Origin: Bacillus sp. OxB-1
GTDB taxonomy: Bacteria > Bacillota > Bacilli > Bacillales_A > Planococcaceae
Direction of reading: 5' to 3'
Assembly (NCBI RefSeq): GCF_000829195.1
Contig: NZ_AP013294.1
Span: 1,127,001 to 1,191,000, forward strand
DNA: 64,000 nucleotides
Position 1 is the stretch's first letter; the number at the start of each line of letters is the position of its first letter. The position numbers were made by a program, and so were the translations under genes. Shown in pieces: positions 45,960 through 54,721 of the stretch. The notes under the pieces are model-generated. The model was not told the origin of the DNA. It searched no databases and saw only the letters and a list, made by a program, of their open reading frames with translations.

Positions 45960-47075
45960 ATGATGCAAGATGTTAAAATAAGTCCGTACCAATTCATGGT
46001 ATTAGTGACTTTTTTTTCAATTGGCACGAGTATCCTAGTTATCCCATCATTATTGGCTGCTGAGGCGAAGCAAGATGCTTGGATTGTCGCAATAATCGCT
46101 ACGGGAATCGGATTAGTGTTGATATGGTTATTTTGCACAATAGCACAATGGTTCCCTCATCTTACCTTTGTCCAATTGAATGAAAAGATCTTAGGGAAAT
46201 GGGTAGGCAAAGCCACATCCCTCCTATTTATATTCATGTCTATACTTTTTACTTCGGTTCTTTTGTATTATTCCGGGATATTCCTCAATACACTTTTGAT
46301 GCCAAATACCCCAACTGCAGCTCTTAATATCCTAATGGCGATCATTATCGTGATGGGAGTCCGTCTGGGAATAGAGACAATTGCTCGTTCTGCAGAAATA
46401 TTAATTCTTGCCTTCTTCGTTCTTTTTCTCTTATTAATACTGTTTATTTCACCTGACGTCCAATTTAAGAATGTACAACCTATCTTAGAGGCGAGAGTAC
46501 CTACAATCATTCAATCGTCCTTATACTATATTGAAGTAACTTCAGCGAATATGATTGTTTTATTAATGATTTTTCCCGCTGTTATAAACAATATTAAGCA
46601 AGCAAAAAAATCATTTTTCATCGGATATCTAATAGGCGGAATCGTCATTATAATCATTACATTTTTGTGTATTTCAGTATTAGGGGCTGATAATACTGCA
46701 GCGCAGCTTTATGCGAGCTTTGAGTTGGCAAAAAGAATAAGTGTCGGAGACTTTATACAGCGCATTGAGGCATTCATGGCAGCCTTATGGATAATCGCCC
46801 TCTATTTTAAGGCAACCCTTTATTTTTATACTTCTGTCATAGGTATTGCACAAGTTTTTAATATGAAAGATTATCGCCCTATAACAATACCATTGGGAGT
46901 ATTTGTCACAGTCTTGTCCCTCATCATCTTTCCCAATGTCGTCTACCAACAAAATTGGAGTGCGACAACAAGTCTATTTATTTCATTTTCGATTGGATTG
47001 ATTTTACCGCTTTTGTTAATAGTCGTATATGCCATCCGAAAAAAACAATTGAATATGGCCCCTGAAAATTATTGA
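45960..47075 (+). CDS. Germinant receptor B subunit (GerB permease family)
   Basis: 371 residues with about ten membrane helices. The family N-terminus (ISPYQFMVLVTFFSIGTSILVIPSLLA) and the IEAFMAALWIIALYFKATLYFY region are characteristic of the GerB/endospore germination permease family, related to amino acid transporters. It provides the germinant-binding membrane subunit. ATG 45960 and 45963 are both possible after AGGTGA. Last intact gene of the operon. Confidence 0.92.
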   Translation: MMQDVKISPYQFMVLVTFFSIGTSILVIPSLLAAEAKQDAWIVAIIATGIGLVLIWLFCTIAQWFPHLTFVQLNEKILGKWVGKATSLLFIFMSILFTSVLLYYSGIFLNTLLMPNTPTAALNILMAIIIVMGVRLGIETIARSAEILILAFFVLFLLLILFISPDVQFKNVQPILEARVPTIIQSSLYYIEVTSANMIVLLMIFPAVINNIKQAKKSFFIGYLIGGIVIIIITFLCISVLGADNTAAQLYASFELAKRISVGDFIQRIEAFMAALWIIALYFKATLYFYTSVIGIAQVFNMKDYRPITIPLGVFVTVLSLIIFPNVVYQQNWSATTSLFISFSIGLILPLLLIVVYAIRKKQLNMAPENY

Positions 47076-47086
47076 GGGCGGGATTG

Positions 47087-47398
47087 ATGGAATATATCGA
47101 ACAGGAACTTTCAAGACCGCATACGGTTGGAGATTTATTTACACGGAAAGTGTTTACCCTCCGCGCTTCTGACAAACTGGCCACGGGTTTGAAGGTGATG
47201 CGAGAGGAGCGATTCAATCAGTTTCCTATTTAGGAGAGCGGTCATTTCATCGGACTTGTTACTGCGGCGAGCATTGTCTATTGGCTAGCTGATAAAGCGA
47301 CAGAGGAAAACATTTCCCGGGAAATACTGACGCCGCTCGACATTTATCATCATGAAAAGCAGAAGAAAATTTATCGTTTCGTCCCGATGGGTTGGATG
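47087..47398 (+). pseudogene. CBS-domain protein, broken by an in-frame stop and 3' truncation
   Basis: From ATG 47087 the frame codes a CBS-type protein (TVGDLFTRKVFTLRASDKLATGLKVMREERFNQFPI) but meets TAG at 47231. The same frame resumes with ESGHFIGLVTAASIVYWLADKA, so only the stop interrupts it; a Tyr codon would fit the conserved position. After about residue 104 the second CBS repeat is missing and sequence runs into a terminator hairpin. Both lesions indicate a decayed YkuL-like CBS gene. Confidence 0.75.
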
Positions 47399-47409
47399 AA
47401 ATCGACTGA

Positions 47410-47440
47410 AAAACAGCGTTCCCGCAGGAGCGCTGTTTTC
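47410..47440. terminator. Hairpin terminator
   Basis: AAAACAGCG pairs with CGCTGTTTT with an inner TCC/GGA helix; lies at the end of the minus-strand 79-residue gene and after the broken CBS gene. A and T runs on both sides allow use in both directions. Confidence 0.75.
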
Positions 47441-47444
47441 AGAT

Positions 47445-47684
47445 TCAATACCTTCCTTGGTATTTCTCTTCTGTGGAGGAATTGCTTTTCGTATCATGGT
47501 GCCGCTTTTCCTCCTCCCATTCCATCCGCGCGTCTTCCATTGGGATTGCGTCTACAGTCTGCATGTCTTCATGCATATCGTAGATGCTTTCCTTGTCTGT
47601 GCGAAGATGTTCTGGGTTATCCATATAAGGTCCCTCCGCGTCTTTCCGATCGCGTTCCGTGAAAGATCTTTTTTTCTCATCCAT
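47445..47684 (-). CDS. Small hydrophilic unknown protein
   Basis: 79 residues, highly charged (rich in Glu, Asp, Lys, Met), no membrane segment or recognised domain. ATG 47684 is chosen because AAAGGAGTG lies 7-8 nt upstream on the minus strand. The good ribosome site and a terminator right after the stop argue that it is a real gene. It follows the DUF3243 gene on the same strand. Function unknown. Confidence 0.6.
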   Translation of the reverse strand: MDEKKRSFTERDRKDAEGPYMDNPEHLRTDKESIYDMHEDMQTVDAIPMEDARMEWEEEKRHHDTKSNSSTEEKYQGRY

Positions 47685-47704
47685 GGGAATCACTCCTTTC
47701 GGAT

Positions 47705-48010
47705 TTACGCTTCACGTGCCAGTTTCACCAGCATATGGGCTAGCATATGCTGCTCCTCTTTATTTCCAACTCTCCAAAGCTCTTGCAGTAAATATTGTTC
47801 CCGATTTCGAGGTTCTTCGTTTTGGGATAGATAATTGGCGGCAATCTCAGCCGTTTTAGCCAATTGTTCTTCACTCAGCCCGAGACTTTCGCCTTTGCTT
47901 ACTTTATCCGACAAAAATAGTTTGAATCGGTTGAAGTTCTCTAAAATATCATCCTTCTTTTCGGTATCCAACTGATCCAGTTCCTTTTTGACCTCATCCT
48001 GCATGCCCAA
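47705..48010 (-). CDS. DUF3243 family protein (YmfJ-like)
   Basis: 101 residues, all-helical and soluble. The pattern ENFNRFKLFLSDKVSKGESLGLSEEQLA followed by ANYLSQNEEPRNREQYLLQELW is that of DUF3243, a small conserved Bacillales family (YmfJ in B. subtilis) of unknown role. A TTG start at 48010 fits the AGGGAG site; ATG 48004 is too far from it for the normal spacing. Confidence 0.85.
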   Translation of the reverse strand: MGMQDEVKKELDQLDTEKKDDILENFNRFKLFLSDKVSKGESLGLSEEQLAKTAEIAANYLSQNEEPRNREQYLLQELWRVGNKEEQHMLAHMLVKLAREA

Positions 48011-48151
48011 TCAATAACACTCCCTTGACGTTGTACTATATATAATTGACTTTTTGGAATGAAACTAAACATCTTGTTTATTGTGGAGGTGTGTGAAGAC
48101 GAGTGGAAAGGGTAAAGTAACGGTAGGCAAAAAGTGAAAGGAGCTCGGCGC

Positions 48152-48622
48152 ATGGAGAAAATGAAATATGTCGGTACATTTCATTCGATTGACACTGTAT
48201 TGGCCAAGATTGTGGAATTGGAGTCACAAGGGTATCCGAAGAACAACATTTAAGCAGTAAGCAATGTTCAGGATAACTTTGATATGCTCCAGGCGGATGC
48301 GGAAGTGAATCTTATGGATTTGTCGAAACGAAGTTTATTGGATCATACGAGGGAGTTGTTTGTCGGAAAAGACCGGATGTTCCAAGCGTTCGAGGAAATG
48401 GGATTTTCGGAACAGCAGGCGCAGGCTTACTATAACGAGCTGAAAGAGGGCGGAGTGGCCCTTTTCATCGAGGCCCGTTGGAGTGGCCCCGGTTCCAGTA
48501 GTATGATGGACAGCCAAGCGGAGAGAGGAATCAGCGGTGAACCGCTAGATGGACAAGCGGATAATGGAAAAGTGCACCAGGATGAAAATACAGTTCCTAA
48601 AATCAATACGACAAATTTATGA
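48152..48622 (+). pseudogene. YflT-like general stress protein, interrupted by one in-frame stop
   Basis: From ATG 48152 (GAAAGGAGC site) the frame reads YVGTFHSIDTVLAKIVELESQGYPKNNI, then TAA at 48251, then continues in frame AVSNVQDNFDMLQADAEVNLMDL and so on to 48622. This is the general stress protein 17M/YflT fold, in which a Tyr usually follows the Asp/Asn-Ile/Leu pair, so a TAY to TAA change is likely. The downstream part alone could still be translated from ATG 48284. Probable pseudogene, or sequencing error. Confidence 0.75.
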
Positions 48623-48624
48623 AG

Positions 48625-48670
48625 ACAGATGAAATGCCCGGACATGAGCGGTTCCGGGCATTTCATCTGT
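48625..48670. terminator. Bidirectional hairpin between YflT-like and flagellin genes
   Basis: A perfect 17-bp stem, ACAGATGAAATGCCCGG with its complement, and a 12-nt loop, between convergent genes. No long T run. Confidence 0.75.
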
Positions 48671-48689
48671 CCGCAAAAGGCGGGACTGG

Positions 48690-49505
48690 TTACGGTTTCA
48701 ACAGTTGAAGGACGGATTGGGCTTGCTGCATATGCAAGGAGAGGACATATTGACCGGCTTGATAGAGGATATTCGCTTTCGTCAAAGCCATCATCTCTTT
48801 AGCGATATCGACATCCCGGATCCGCGACTCGGCAGCTGTTACATTCTCTTCCATAGTCAACGCATTGGAATAGGCATGTTCCAGTCGGTTGACGTATGCA
48901 CCCATGCGGGACCGTTCGGAGGAGACTTTCTGGATGGCACCGTCCAACAGGGAGATGGCTTTGTCGGCTTTTTCCCGGTCCGCGATGGAGGCATCCCCCA
49001 GACTTAGGGCATCGCTTCCCATATCTCCGATCGTGAACTCAATCGTCTGTCCCGCGTTTGCGCCAGCTTGGATCTTGATGGAACTCCGACTGCCATCCAA
49101 CAAAGGCATCGTATTGAATTCCGTTTGCTTGGAGTTTCGCTCGATTTCCTTCTTTAATTCCTGAAATTCGAGGTCCAATAATTTGCGATCGTCATCCGTC
49201 AACGTATCACTCGCAGCTTGGACACTTAACTCTCGCATCCTTTGCAACATGGCGTGGGTTTCATTCAGCGCCCCTTCAGCCGTTTGGAACATGGAGATGC
49301 TGTCCTGGATGTTCCGCTGGGCGACTTGCAGGCCACGGATCTGGGCCCGCATCTTTTCTGAAATGGCTAGACCTGCGGGATCGTCAGCGGCCCGATTGAT
49401 CCGTTTGCCGGAAGATAGGCGTTCCATCGACAGCGCAATCTGGTTCTGCTGGATACTCATGTTCCGGAGTATGTTCAATCCAGTCGCATTCCATTTACCA
49501 AGCAT
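48690..49505 (-). CDS. Flagellin
   Basis: 271 residues, similar to the short flagellins of Bacillales. The N-terminal D0/D1 region (SSGKRINRAADDPAGLAISEKMR, IQDSISMFQTAEGALNETHAMLQRM) and the C-terminal D0/D1 region (EENVTAAESRIRDVDIAKEMM) are intact, with a short variable centre. Polymerises into the flagellar filament. The first residues (MLGKWNATGLNILRNMS) differ from the common MRINHN start. AAAGGAGG site and a sigma-D-like promoter upstream. No other flagellar genes lie nearby. Confidence 0.95.
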   Translation of the reverse strand: MLGKWNATGLNILRNMSIQQNQIALSMERLSSGKRINRAADDPAGLAISEKMRAQIRGLQVAQRNIQDSISMFQTAEGALNETHAMLQRMRELSVQAASDTLTDDDRKLLDLEFQELKKEIERNSKQTEFNTMPLLDGSRSSIKIQAGANAGQTIEFTIGDMGSDALSLGDASIADREKADKAISLLDGAIQKVSSERSRMGAYVNRLEHAYSNALTMEENVTAAESRIRDVDIAKEMMALTKANILYQAGQYVLSLHMQQAQSVLQLLKP

Positions 49506-49535
49506 GGCCTTTCCTCCTTTTCCTCTTTTATCCTT

Positions 49536-49562
49536 ATATCGACCCAGTATTAGGAAAGATAA
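49536..49562 (-). promoter_or_regulatory. Sigma-D-type promoter of the flagellin gene
   Basis: On the minus strand GTCGATAT matches the sigma-D -10 GCCGATAT at 7 of 8 positions. TTAT lies at the -35 with a 15-bp spacer, a poor match to TAAA. Sigma-D normally reads flagellin genes. Confidence 0.55.
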
Positions 49563-49689
49563 GACCGCTGAATCGTTTTAAATAATGAATCTGAGTATGG
49601 CGATGGAGAAAGGGGGGAAGAATGCTTTCGAAACCGTTGCACAAGCGGTGCCGACGGAAGATTCCAGACAACTTGGGGAGGCATCAGAA

Positions 49690-49893
49690 GTGGGTGGATT
49701 TGCAAGTATCGGAGTACTGGGACTAATCATCCTTTTGGTGATTGTGTTGGTTTTATTTGTCCCTCATAAATTGCCTGAAGTCGGTTCGGCAGTCGGTAAA
49801 ACGCTTGCAGAATTCAGGAAATCGACCCGGGACATTATGGATGCCGAAGAGTCGCAGGCTCAGAAGGTTCCGAAGAAAAAGGAACTATCTTGA
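49690..49893 (+). CDS. tatA: TatA-family twin-arginine translocase subunit
   Basis: 67 residues from GTG 49690, chosen for its strong GGGGAGG site; a longer frame from ATG 49585 would add a polar N-terminus unlike TatA. One membrane helix (IGVLGLIILLVIVLVLFV), then the hinge and amphipathic helix HKLPEVGSAVGKTLAEFRKSTR and a charged tail, all typical of TatA. It forms the pore ring recruited by TatC for export of folded proteins. Its stop overlaps the start of the shortened tatC by one base. Confidence 0.85.
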   Translation: MGGFASIGVLGLIILLVIVLVLFVPHKLPEVGSAVGKTLAEFRKSTRDIMDAEESQAQKVPKKKELS

Positions 49894-50369
49894 TGGATTC
49901 GAAGAAAACAGACAAACGAAAAAGTGAACAGAAAGTGGTCGCCCGCATTCAGCCGGCCATAAACGGGGAAGAAGCGACTATCGTAGCGGTAAAAGAATTG
50001 TTAGACGACCCGCCTTTAGTCGAAAACTTCACTGATTTGCGAAAAAGGTTGCTGAAAAGCGTCGGCATCTTCCTGTTCTTCTTCCTCATGTTTTTTTCGA
50101 CTATCCTCTTAATGACGACGATACCAGTCGGCGTGCTGTTTGAGTTGCCGATCGTTGCCTTATTTCTATCGGCCGTTGGGTTATTGTCGGCAGAATCGAT
50201 GAAGAAAGTCAGGAAGTTGTCCTATGTGGTGATTGCCATCATTTCTGCATTGTTCACACCTTTGAGTTTCATTAATCAACCGATTGTCATGATCCCGTTG
50301 CTTCTGCTTTACGAAGTGAGTATTTTCCTTATTGTTTTTGTGGAGAGGCGCAAAGTGCTTACGGATTAA
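49893..50369 (+). CDS. Shortened TatC-like protein lacking the central helices
   Basis: 158 residues against about 240-260 for normal TatC. It keeps the N-terminal ENFTDLRKRLLKS with helix 1, like the HLxELRxR start of TatC. It then jumps directly to the C-terminal half: GVLFELPIVALFLSAVGL, MKKVRKLSYVVIAIISALFTP and QPIVMIPLLLLYEVSIFL, matching TatC helices 4-6. Roughly 80-90 residues (periplasmic loop 1 and helices 2-3) are absent while the frame stays open. It overlaps tatA and ends in a strong terminator, so it is expressed as a unit. Either a specialised mini-TatC or a deletion product that lost function. Confidence 0.7.
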   Translation: MDSKKTDKRKSEQKVVARIQPAINGEEATIVAVKELLDDPPLVENFTDLRKRLLKSVGIFLFFFLMFFSTILLMTTIPVGVLFELPIVALFLSAVGLLSAESMKKVRKLSYVVIAIISALFTPLSFINQPIVMIPLLLLYEVSIFLIVFVERRKVLTD

Positions 50370-50371
50370 AG

Positions 50372-50400
50372 CCGGAACCAGGCAAAGGTTCCGGTTTTTT
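50372..50400 (+). terminator. Intrinsic terminator after the tat pair
   Basis: CCGGAACC and GGTTCCGG, 7-nt loop, six T. Confidence 0.92.
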
Positions 50401-50529
50401 ACTTTTTAAAGTTTTGGCAGGTCTTTGAAAAACTCATGCTATACTAGAGCCATAGTTATCGGGTGGAGGAATATATGGTGGAGTCCTCGAACCAGGATTC
50501 CGTATATCCTTAGATGTACTTGATAGACG

Positions 50530-51735
50530 ATGGGATGTGGGAGCATGGCTCATGAAGGTTATTCGATAAAAGAGGCACAGTTTTGGAGGATTGTCTTAAG
50601 CTTGGGGTTTGCTTCCCTTTATATATTTGCGGCCATGTATGCTTTTCAGCCACTTCTTCCTTTGTTCAAAGAAGAGTTCTCCATATCTGTTTCCTATGCA
50701 AGTCTGTCGATGTCGGTGTCTACGGTTGGACTCATTTTGGGTTTGATCATCCTCGGATTTCTTTCGGACCGAAACGGGAGGACCCACTATATCAAGCTGT
50801 CTCTGATCGGTTCGACATTGCCATTCTTCTTGATGGCGGTATCGGATTCGTTCCTTTGGATGGTCATATTGCGGTTCATCCAGGGGTTCGCGCTTGCTGG
50901 AGTCCCCGCCGCGGCACTCGCCTATATTAGTGAAGAAATACATCAACAGTTTATGAGTGTCGCTACAGCACTTTATATATCTTGCAATGGAATCGGCGGG
51001 ATGATAGGGCGGTTTGTGACGGGCTATATGGGGGAACATTTCTCGTGGCAACTGTCATTTCATATTCTCGGATTTACGGGAATCCTCATCTTTATCGCCA
51101 TTCTCCTGACATTGCCGAAATCACGGAATTTCACCGCGAGCCAAGAAGGCTTTTCAAAGGATATAGAAGGATTTCTCTTCCACTTGAAAAATCCGAATTT
51201 GCTCATCGTCTTCGGACTTGGGGTCGTGTTGCAGTTATCATTCACGGGAATGTGGACGTTCTTGCCGTTTCATCTTATGGCACCGCCGTATTCGTTGTCC
51301 CTTGACGCTATCTCCTATACGTATTTTGCCTATAGTTTCGGGGTGATCGGTGCTCCGCTTGCTGGATGGTTGGCCGGATACTTTGGTTTGCGGACTGTGC
51401 GGAGAGCCGGTGTCATAACGATGTCTGTGGGACTTTTACTGACATTGGGGACTTCCTTGACGCTAATCGGGACAGGGTTATGCATCGTCTGTCTCGGTTT
51501 TTTCACCGCACACACCTTGACCGCTGCTTCTGTCGGGAAAGAGGCGGAGCATCACAAAGGGAGCGCCTCCAGCATATACTTGGTCTCCTATTATATCGGG
51601 GTGACAATCGGCAGTACGTTCCTTAGCCCGCTTTGGACCATATTCGATTGGAACGGTCTCGTCACGTTCACGTCCCTCCTTCCGGTCGTGTATATCGCCA
51701 TCATCCGCATGAGGAGGAAAATGAAAAGCGCATAA
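50530..51735 (+). CDS. MFS transporter
   Basis: 401 residues with 12 membrane segments. Motif A appears as GFLSDRNGRTHYIKLSLIG (near 80); helix 5 has GMIGRFVTGYMGEHFSWQLSF. Resembles the YybF/YtbD-like MFS exporters; the substrate is unknown. Starts at ATG 50530 or 50545; GGGAG lies between them, very close to the second, so the start is uncertain. Single gene followed by a terminator. Confidence 0.85.
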   Translation: MGCGSMAHEGYSIKEAQFWRIVLSLGFASLYIFAAMYAFQPLLPLFKEEFSISVSYASLSMSVSTVGLILGLIILGFLSDRNGRTHYIKLSLIGSTLPFFLMAVSDSFLWMVILRFIQGFALAGVPAAALAYISEEIHQQFMSVATALYISCNGIGGMIGRFVTGYMGEHFSWQLSFHILGFTGILIFIAILLTLPKSRNFTASQEGFSKDIEGFLFHLKNPNLLIVFGLGVVLQLSFTGMWTFLPFHLMAPPYSLSLDAISYTYFAYSFGVIGAPLAGWLAGYFGLRTVRRAGVITMSVGLLLTLGTSLTLIGTGLCIVCLGFFTAHTLTAASVGKEAEHHKGSASSIYLVSYYIGVTIGSTFLSPLWTIFDWNGLVTFTSLLPVVYIAIIRMRRKMKSA

Positions 51736-51753
51736 CGGCAGTTTTTTTCATTA

Positions 51754-51790
51754 AAACCGTCCCGCCAGCTGTATGACTGGGGGACGGTTT
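51754..51790. terminator. Hairpin between convergent MFS and small-protein genes
   Basis: AAACCGTCCC and GGGACGGTTT with inner GCCAG/CTGG. Suitable for both strands though T runs are short. Confidence 0.78.
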
Positions 51791-51801
51791 CAGGAACAAT
51801 A

Positions 51802-52005
51802 TTAGCTAAACAAGCTGCCGAGCAGGCCTTTGCGTCGTTCGGTAGAGTGGGAAGAACGGGAATCCATCGTGTTGGTGTTCCGCGTCGATGCCGTATTACC
51901 TCCGAACTCACTGAACTGTTTGGACAACTTATCGCGTGAGTCTTTATTCCGCATCAAATAGGCAGCACCTAATCCAAGTGCCGTCAAAGCCATCTTTTTC
52001 CTCAT
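51802..52005 (-). CDS. Small unknown protein with N-terminal hydrophobic segment
   Basis: 67 residues. A short hydrophobic stretch (MALTALGLGAAYLM) precedes a Ser/Thr/Arg/Asn-rich hydrophilic tail ending KGLLGSLFS. A strong GAGGAGG site lies before the ATG on the minus strand. I do not recognise the family. Confidence 0.65.
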   Translation of the reverse strand: MRKKMALTALGLGAAYLMRNKDSRDKLSKQFSEFGGNTASTRNTNTMDSRSSHSTERRKGLLGSLFS

Positions 52006-52155
52006 CGTTATGTCCTCCTCGTTTGAAATGAAATGAAAGGCTTATCGGGTGTTTTCCCGAATTCTTTTGGACTAAACAAATTCATCCGTCCCGACTGGAG
52101 GGGAAAGCTGTAGGAAGTCCGGGTTCTGTTTACGATTGGAAGGAAGGCGGCTGAG

Positions 52156-52851
52156 TTAATAAAAATGAAACAGCCAGGCGATGAGTGGTCCAAACACAGA
52201 TCCCGTAATGGCTGACAAGGTCATGGCGACGGAACTCATGGATGCTTCCTGCTCCCCGAATTCAAGCGCTTTTGAAGTGCCAAGTGCATGCGCTGCCACT
52301 CCTAATCCGATACCACGGCCGAGCGCAGTATTGATTCGGGTGTAGCGCAAAAGCAAAGGGCCGAACATGATGCCCGTCAATCCGGCGGTAATGACGAAAA
52401 CGACTGCCAAAGTAGGATTGCCGCCCAACCCAGCAGCGATTTCCATCGCAATCGGGGTCGTGATCGATTTCGGTAAAATGGTCAGAACAAGTTCATCCGA
52501 AAAACGGAGCAGCTTTGTTAGTAGGGAACCGCTTAGCATTCCGAACAGGCTGCCGATCACCACCCCGCTGAGAACAGGCAAGAGATGTATCCGTAATACG
52601 TCCCGCTGCTTATAAAGGGGGACTGCCAAGGAAACAATCGCCGGTCCCAATAGCAAGTCGATCCACTTTCCGCCGATCATATACGTGTCATACTCGACTT
52701 GGAAGAGGACCAGCACAAGTATAATGGCGATCGTGGCCGTGAACATCGGGATCAGAAGCGGATTCGAGTATTTTATGTATAAGAACGTTGCTAGAGAATA
52801 TATCAGGATGGTCAAGGCGATATAAAGGAGAGTTAACCCTACGATTTGCAT
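52156..52851 (-). CDS. LrgB/CidB family membrane protein
   Basis: 231 residues, seven or so hydrophobic segments. Conserved LrgB core: KSITTPIAMEIAAGLGGNPTLAVVFVITAGLTGIMFG and GVAAHALGTSKALEFGEQEASMSSVAMTLSA. Works with the holin-like LrgA partner encoded just upstream, in control of murein hydrolase activity, cell death or organic acid flux. Overlaps the partner gene by 13 bp. Confidence 0.92.
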   Translation of the reverse strand: MQIVGLTLLYIALTILIYSLATFLYIKYSNPLLIPMFTATIAIILVLVLFQVEYDTYMIGGKWIDLLLGPAIVSLAVPLYKQRDVLRIHLLPVLSGVVIGSLFGMLSGSLLTKLLRFSDELVLTILPKSITTPIAMEIAAGLGGNPTLAVVFVITAGLTGIMFGPLLLRYTRINTALGRGIGLGVAAHALGTSKALEFGEQEASMSSVAMTLSAITGSVFGPLIAWLFHFY

Positions 52852-53225
52852 TTGGCCTCCTCCTTTCTATTTGAAATTTTGGAAGCGATGGATTGACTGA
52901 CAAATCCGGCTACCCACATGGTCAGGAACGTGCCGATGATCGTGAGGGGAATTAACACGACGCCCCGGCTCAGAAAGAATGAGCCGAAGTTCATCACTCC
53001 GACAGTAGCCGGTATGAAAAAAATCGGCAGCACAGATAAGAATAGATACGAACCGCCTTCCACCCACCTCAGCGGTATGACTTTCAGTAATAAAGCCATC
53101 CAAAGAAGCAGCAATCCGAGAATGCTTCCCGGCAATGGGATGTGCAGCAGCTGTTGAAGCCACTGGCCGACCGCGAAAAATCCCAATAATAAGATAACTT
53201 GAAGTGCGTATTTTCCCAATTTCAT
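52839..53225 (-). CDS. CidA/LrgA family holin-like protein
   Basis: 128 residues with four hydrophobic segments and the family pattern HIPLPGSILGLLLLWMALLLKVIPLRWVEGGSYLFLSVLPIFFIPATVGVMNF. Holin-like proteins of this family modulate autolysis. Forms a two-gene operon with the LrgB gene. No LytR/LytS or CidR regulator is adjacent. Confidence 0.92.
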   Translation of the reverse strand: MKLGKYALQVILLLGFFAVGQWLQQLLHIPLPGSILGLLLLWMALLLKVIPLRWVEGGSYLFLSVLPIFFIPATVGVMNFGSFFLSRGVVLIPLTIIGTFLTMWVAGFVSQSIASKISNRKEEAKCKS

Positions 53226-53477
53226 AGCTGACAGGGCGGAATCCCCCCTTCTGTTTGTTTGACAGGCTTATTGTATCATATTTGGAAAAGCGGCTCCCGC
53301 CGTTATTTTAGTCAGCTAAATTTCGTACTTTTTCGGATTTCGTATTTATTGATCTTTTTAAACATATTTACGGAAATTGTGGAGACATAGTGAAACCATT
53401 TTCCGATGCCATCCGTATAACAACGGATAGTGTGGAGTTGCTTTGAATAGATGGCATACATAAAAGGAAGTGAAACA

Positions 53478-54557
53478 GTGACGAAGAAATTATGGTTCCA
53501 GGTCGGAGTGGGAATCCTGCTGGCATTGCTCATCATCAAATACTTCATGGAAATAAATAGTATTTTCGCTCCGATCGTCATTATCGCTAAAGCGATTTTC
53601 TTGCCGCTGCTGCTGGGCGGGGTTCTTTATTATGCTACCGAACCGATCCAGCGGTTCTTGGAAAGTAAAAAAGTGCCGCGTTGGGGAAGCATTTTATCCA
53701 TTCTCATCGGGTTGGTGCTTGTCATTTGGGGATTCGGCTCCGTTGTCGGTCCACCCGTTACAGAACAGGTGAATACACTCGTGGAGAATGCCCCTGCCAT
53801 TGCCAAAGAAGTGGATCACATCAAAGACATTGCGTTGCAACAAAAAGAGGATCTGCCTCCAAAATTGCAAGAATCGATTGACAGTGCAGCTGAATCCGTC
53901 CAATCCATCGCAGTCAAATTCACAAAATGGATTGTTCAATTTCTGCAGTCCTTCTTCCAAGCGATGTTCCTTCTTGTGCTCGTCCCGTTTTTCTTCATCT
54001 TCATGTTGAAGGACCATGAAAAGCTTGCGCCATTCGTTTACAACTTCTTTTCAGGAGAAAGCCGGGAGTGGGTCCGCAAAACATTGCATGACATTGACAC
54101 CGTGCTCCGTTCGTATATCCAGGGACAATTGCTGATCAGTGCACTATTGGCAATACTGTTATTCATCGGCTATTGGGCGATCGGATTAGAGTACGCACTG
54201 CTACTGGCATTCTTCAATCTGTTCATGAATCTGATTCCGTTCCTCGGGCCGTGGATCGGGGTGGCGCCCGCGCTGATCATTGCGCTGATTCAAGAGCCGA
54301 AATTGATTATTGGTGTGGCCATCGTAACATTGGTTGCCCAGCAGATTGAAAGTAATCTGATCACGCCGAACGTTATGGGGAAATCACTCGATATTCACCC
54401 GCTTACCGTTATTACCGTCATCCTGGCGGCAGGAAATATCGCCGGCTTTCTCGGCATCATCTTGGCCATTCCTACTTACGCGGTCGGCAAAGCCATCGTG
54501 AAAAACGTCTATGCGCGCCGGAAAGAAATCAAGCTTGCGGCGACGAAAACAGTGTAG
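53478..54557 (+). CDS. AI-2E family transporter (PerM/YueF-like)
   Basis: 359 residues from GTG 53478, which has AAGGAAGTG upstream; ATG 53451 has no site. About eight membrane segments with the family hallmarks KVPRWGSILSILIGLVLV, LVPFFFIFMLKDHEKLAP, FLGPWIGVAPALIIAL and QQIESNLITPNVMGKSL. Some relatives export autoinducer-2 or ions; substrate is unknown here. A small inverted repeat, ATCCGT/ACGGAT (53411-53428), lies upstream. Confidence 0.88.
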   Translation: MTKKLWFQVGVGILLALLIIKYFMEINSIFAPIVIIAKAIFLPLLLGGVLYYATEPIQRFLESKKVPRWGSILSILIGLVLVIWGFGSVVGPPVTEQVNTLVENAPAIAKEVDHIKDIALQQKEDLPPKLQESIDSAAESVQSIAVKFTKWIVQFLQSFFQAMFLLVLVPFFFIFMLKDHEKLAPFVYNFFSGESREWVRKTLHDIDTVLRSYIQGQLLISALLAILLFIGYWAIGLEYALLLAFFNLFMNLIPFLGPWIGVAPALIIALIQEPKLIIGVAIVTLVAQQIESNLITPNVMGKSLDIHPLTVITVILAAGNIAGFLGIILAIPTYAVGKAIVKNVYARRKEIKLAATKTV

Positions 54558-54679
54558 GCTGGCTATCCAATCCACTCTCTTTTACAGGGAGTGGGATTTT
54601 TATGTACAGCGAAAGTTATGTAGCACCAAATCCCATGACCATTTGGAAAAACACTTGCATTTAAGAAAAGGGGATGTTA

Positions 54680-54705
54680 GGAATGCAAGTAACTACTTGC
54701 ATTCC
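54680..54705. promoter_or_regulatory. Perfect 26-bp palindromic operator upstream of the TetR gene
   Basis: GGAATGCAAGTA - AC - TACTTGCATTCC. Arms of 12 bp, 17 bp before the TetR start. A related 16-mer lies at 55323-55338 before the permease gene, and an ACTTGCAT half-site at 54652. This is a typical self-repressing TetR operator. Confidence 0.75.
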
Positions 54706-54721
54706 GTAGGAGCTGAAGTAA

